A stretch of 64,000 bases of DNA from Lachnospiraceae bacterium (lineage in GTDB: Bacteria > Bacillota > Clostridia > Lachnospirales > Lachnospiraceae): contig JAAWRC010000001.1 in the NCBI GenBank assembly GCA_022800815.1, positions 184,362 to 248,361 on the forward strand, in the 5' to 3' direction. Under the pieces are notes generated by a model. It did no database searches. It had not been told where the DNA came from and saw only the letters and a program-made list of their open reading frames with translations. Positions 62,868 through 64,000 of the stretch are shown here, in pieces. Every line of letters begins with the position of its first letter. Position 1 is the stretch's first letter. A program made the position numbers and the translations under genes.

Positions 62868-63550
62868 GCGGTCTGCGTTTTTCCTTAACCTGTCGCTCCC
62901 ACTCGGTAAGGCTGCGGTTGTATTGTTCTACAACGGCTTCAGATTCTCGGTAGGTTGACATAAATGCCTGCACATCGGGATAACCGTCCTCTTTCAGAAT
63001 GTCGGGAAGTTTATCCAGCCTTTCGGATATTTCCTGCTCCGTCTGCTGTATCCGCTCGGTAAGAGCATTTCGCTCCTTGCCTTTGAAAACGCCCTTTATT
63101 TCGGAAAGCTGTATTTTCAGCTTCGGCAGTACGCTGTCTTGCAGATTGCGGATTGCCCTTGCCTCGTTCTGCACCCGTATCATCAAATCCCGCATTGTTC
63201 GGAACTCCGCCATATCAATACTGAGCGTTGGCTTGGGCGGCATACTGTGTTCACGGATAAGGTTTTGCAGAAATTCCTTTTCCTTGCTCACGATACTGCG
63301 GAACAGATTGGGCAGTCAGCCGCTTTTGCGGATAGACTGGCTTACCTTGTCGTGTATCTCAGCTTGTTTGATTTCCAATACCTTTGTTTTCTCAATCCCC
63401 GATATAAGTGCCATATCCGCCGTCCTGTTCCATTCCTGTCTTGCTGCATTGTCGGCTTTGATTTCTTCCTCTCTCGGATTGTGCTTGCCGATTTTCTTGG
63501 TCGGCAGATACACGCTGTTTTTATCAAAGACCTTTAATGAAACAGTATAA
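62839..63550 (-). pseudogene. Mobilisation protein/relaxase C-terminal remnant
   Basis: On the minus strand from about 63550 the text VYLPTKKIGKHNPREEEIKAD matches the C-terminal half of MobA/MobL-type relaxases of Firmicutes mobile elements. An in-frame TGA at about 63318 splits it from the rest (FLQNLIREHSMPPKPTLS..., ending PLWCYP). The relaxase domain itself is missing, cut off where the IS200-like element starts. The coiled-coil helical composition supports the tail identity. Confidence 0.65.
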
Positions 63551-63990
63551 ATCCCCCAGCAGAGCTGGGGAGACTACCCCATGCTGGAGGCGGTGAGCAG
63601 AGTACCAAAACAGAAAACTCCGCTGCATAATGAATGTGGGTCTGGTAAACCACATCAAATACAACGGAGGTGCCCAATGGACGATTTAAGTTTAGCACAT
63701 AGTAGGTATAATTGCACGTATCATATTGTGTTTACTCCGAAATATCGTAGAAAAACGATGTTTGGAGAACTGCGTAGAGAAGTGGGGGAAATACTCGGTA
63801 AAATATGCAGAATGGAAGAAGTATAACAGACACTTTTGGGGGAGCGGATATTATTGCGAAACGGTAGGTAACGTAAACGAGGAAACCATCAAAAAGTACA
63901 TAAGAGAACAATATGAAAGGGATCGTATGGAAGGAGATTCAGAGAAGTAACAGAGAGCCGCTTTTAAGCGGCTACCAGTAACAAGATAAC
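63545..63990 (+). mobile_element. IS200/IS605-like element, internally deleted
   Basis: The left end has the subterminal hairpin TCCCCCAGC-AGAG-CTGGGGA near 63550-63572, the right end AGCCGC-TTTTAA-GCGGCT at 63956-63973; IS200-type elements use such hairpins instead of inverted repeats. The transposase inside lacks its middle part. The exact ends are uncertain, and the right end is close to the window edge. Confidence 0.7.
63677..63950 (+). pseudogene. tnpA: TnpA (Y1 transposase) with internal deletion
   Basis: CGGAGGTG precedes ATG 63677. The first 50 codons read like IS200 TnpA (YNCTYHIVFTPKYRRKTMFG, then LRREVGEIL) and end at TAA 63824-63826. The C-terminal helix NRHFWGSGYYCETVGNVNEE and its tail to 63950 follow in another frame. 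The part with the HUH motif (HVHxL) and most of the core, about 60 residues, is gone; only the C-terminal end of the catalytic region is left. It cannot transpose by itself. Confidence 0.75.
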
Positions 63991-64000
63991 GGTTTGCCGG

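Overview
The window looks like the chromosome of a spore-forming, fairly high-GC Clostridia bacterium, most like the Lachnospiraceae. The signs are MreB, SpoIID and a SpoIIQ-like protein, a Firmicutes-type rpmG-secE-nusG-rplKAJL block with an L10 leader, a BlaI regulator, a type I-C CRISPR-Cas locus and several pseudogenes. The species cannot be named from sequence alone. Most of the window is GC-rich; roughly the last 3 kb (from about 60.9 kb) is clearly more AT-rich and looks acquired.

Layout. (1) 1-5.9 kb: end of mreB, recD2, a comF-like phosphoribosyltransferase, spoIID and a degenerate LytM (SpoIIQ-like) gene. (2) 5.9-9 kb: an intact blaI next to a wrecked M56/BlaR1-like sensor gene, and a wrecked alpha/beta-hydrolase gene. 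(3) 9.3-20.1 kb: a 32-residue hydrophobic peptide gene, then a complete type I-C operon (cas3-cas5c-cas8c-cas7-cas4-cas1-cas2), a structured leader and a 44-repeat, 43-spacer array. (4) 20.1-33.5 kb: TetR, a sodium:solute symporter (PutP-like), a CYTH protein, a DJ-1/PfpI protein, a two-gene pair matching Kiwa (KwaA membrane protein plus KwaB/DUF4868), a zinc-ribbon membrane protein, a decayed helicase-nuclease-propeller gene, and a 1070-residue EndoQ-UvrD fusion. CRISPR, Kiwa, the decayed helicase-nuclease and EndoQ-UvrD together form a nucleic-acid defence and repair island. (5) 33.6-36.9 kb: a cyclase, tRNA-Pro and tRNA-Glu, mscL, scrap pieces of GntR and sugar-ABC genes, an L-rhamnose mutarotase-like gene and a D-lyxose isomerase. 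(6) 37-40.5 kb: rpmG, secE, nusG, rplK, rplA, L10 leader, rplJ, rplL. (7) 40.6-43.4 kb: an NhaC-type antiporter and isoaspartyl dipeptidase.

(8) 43.5-60.7 kb is a large sugar-catabolic locus: LacI, dihydroxyacetone kinase (DhaK-DhaL fusion), a fucose/arabinose-isomerase-like enzyme, PlsC, DeoR, a ribose-type ABC transporter, two different class II aldolases, an FGGY kinase, a DUF4143 ATPase, a PfkB kinase and a truncated LacI. A consistent reading is: import, isomerise aldose to ketose, phosphorylate once (FGGY) or twice (PfkB), cleave with a class II aldolase, and recover dihydroxyacetone with DhaKL. The sugar is not identifiable here.

(9) 60.7-64 kb is a mobile-element scar: a 215-bp inverted-repeat element, a TetR/hydrolase pair, a frameshifted Cys-rich KTR gene, the tail of a mobilisation protein, and an internally deleted IS200-like element. 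Four palindromic intergenic elements (2926-3140, 46627-46747, 49139-49315, 60740-60954) are described; the first two are copies of one family with compensatory stem changes.
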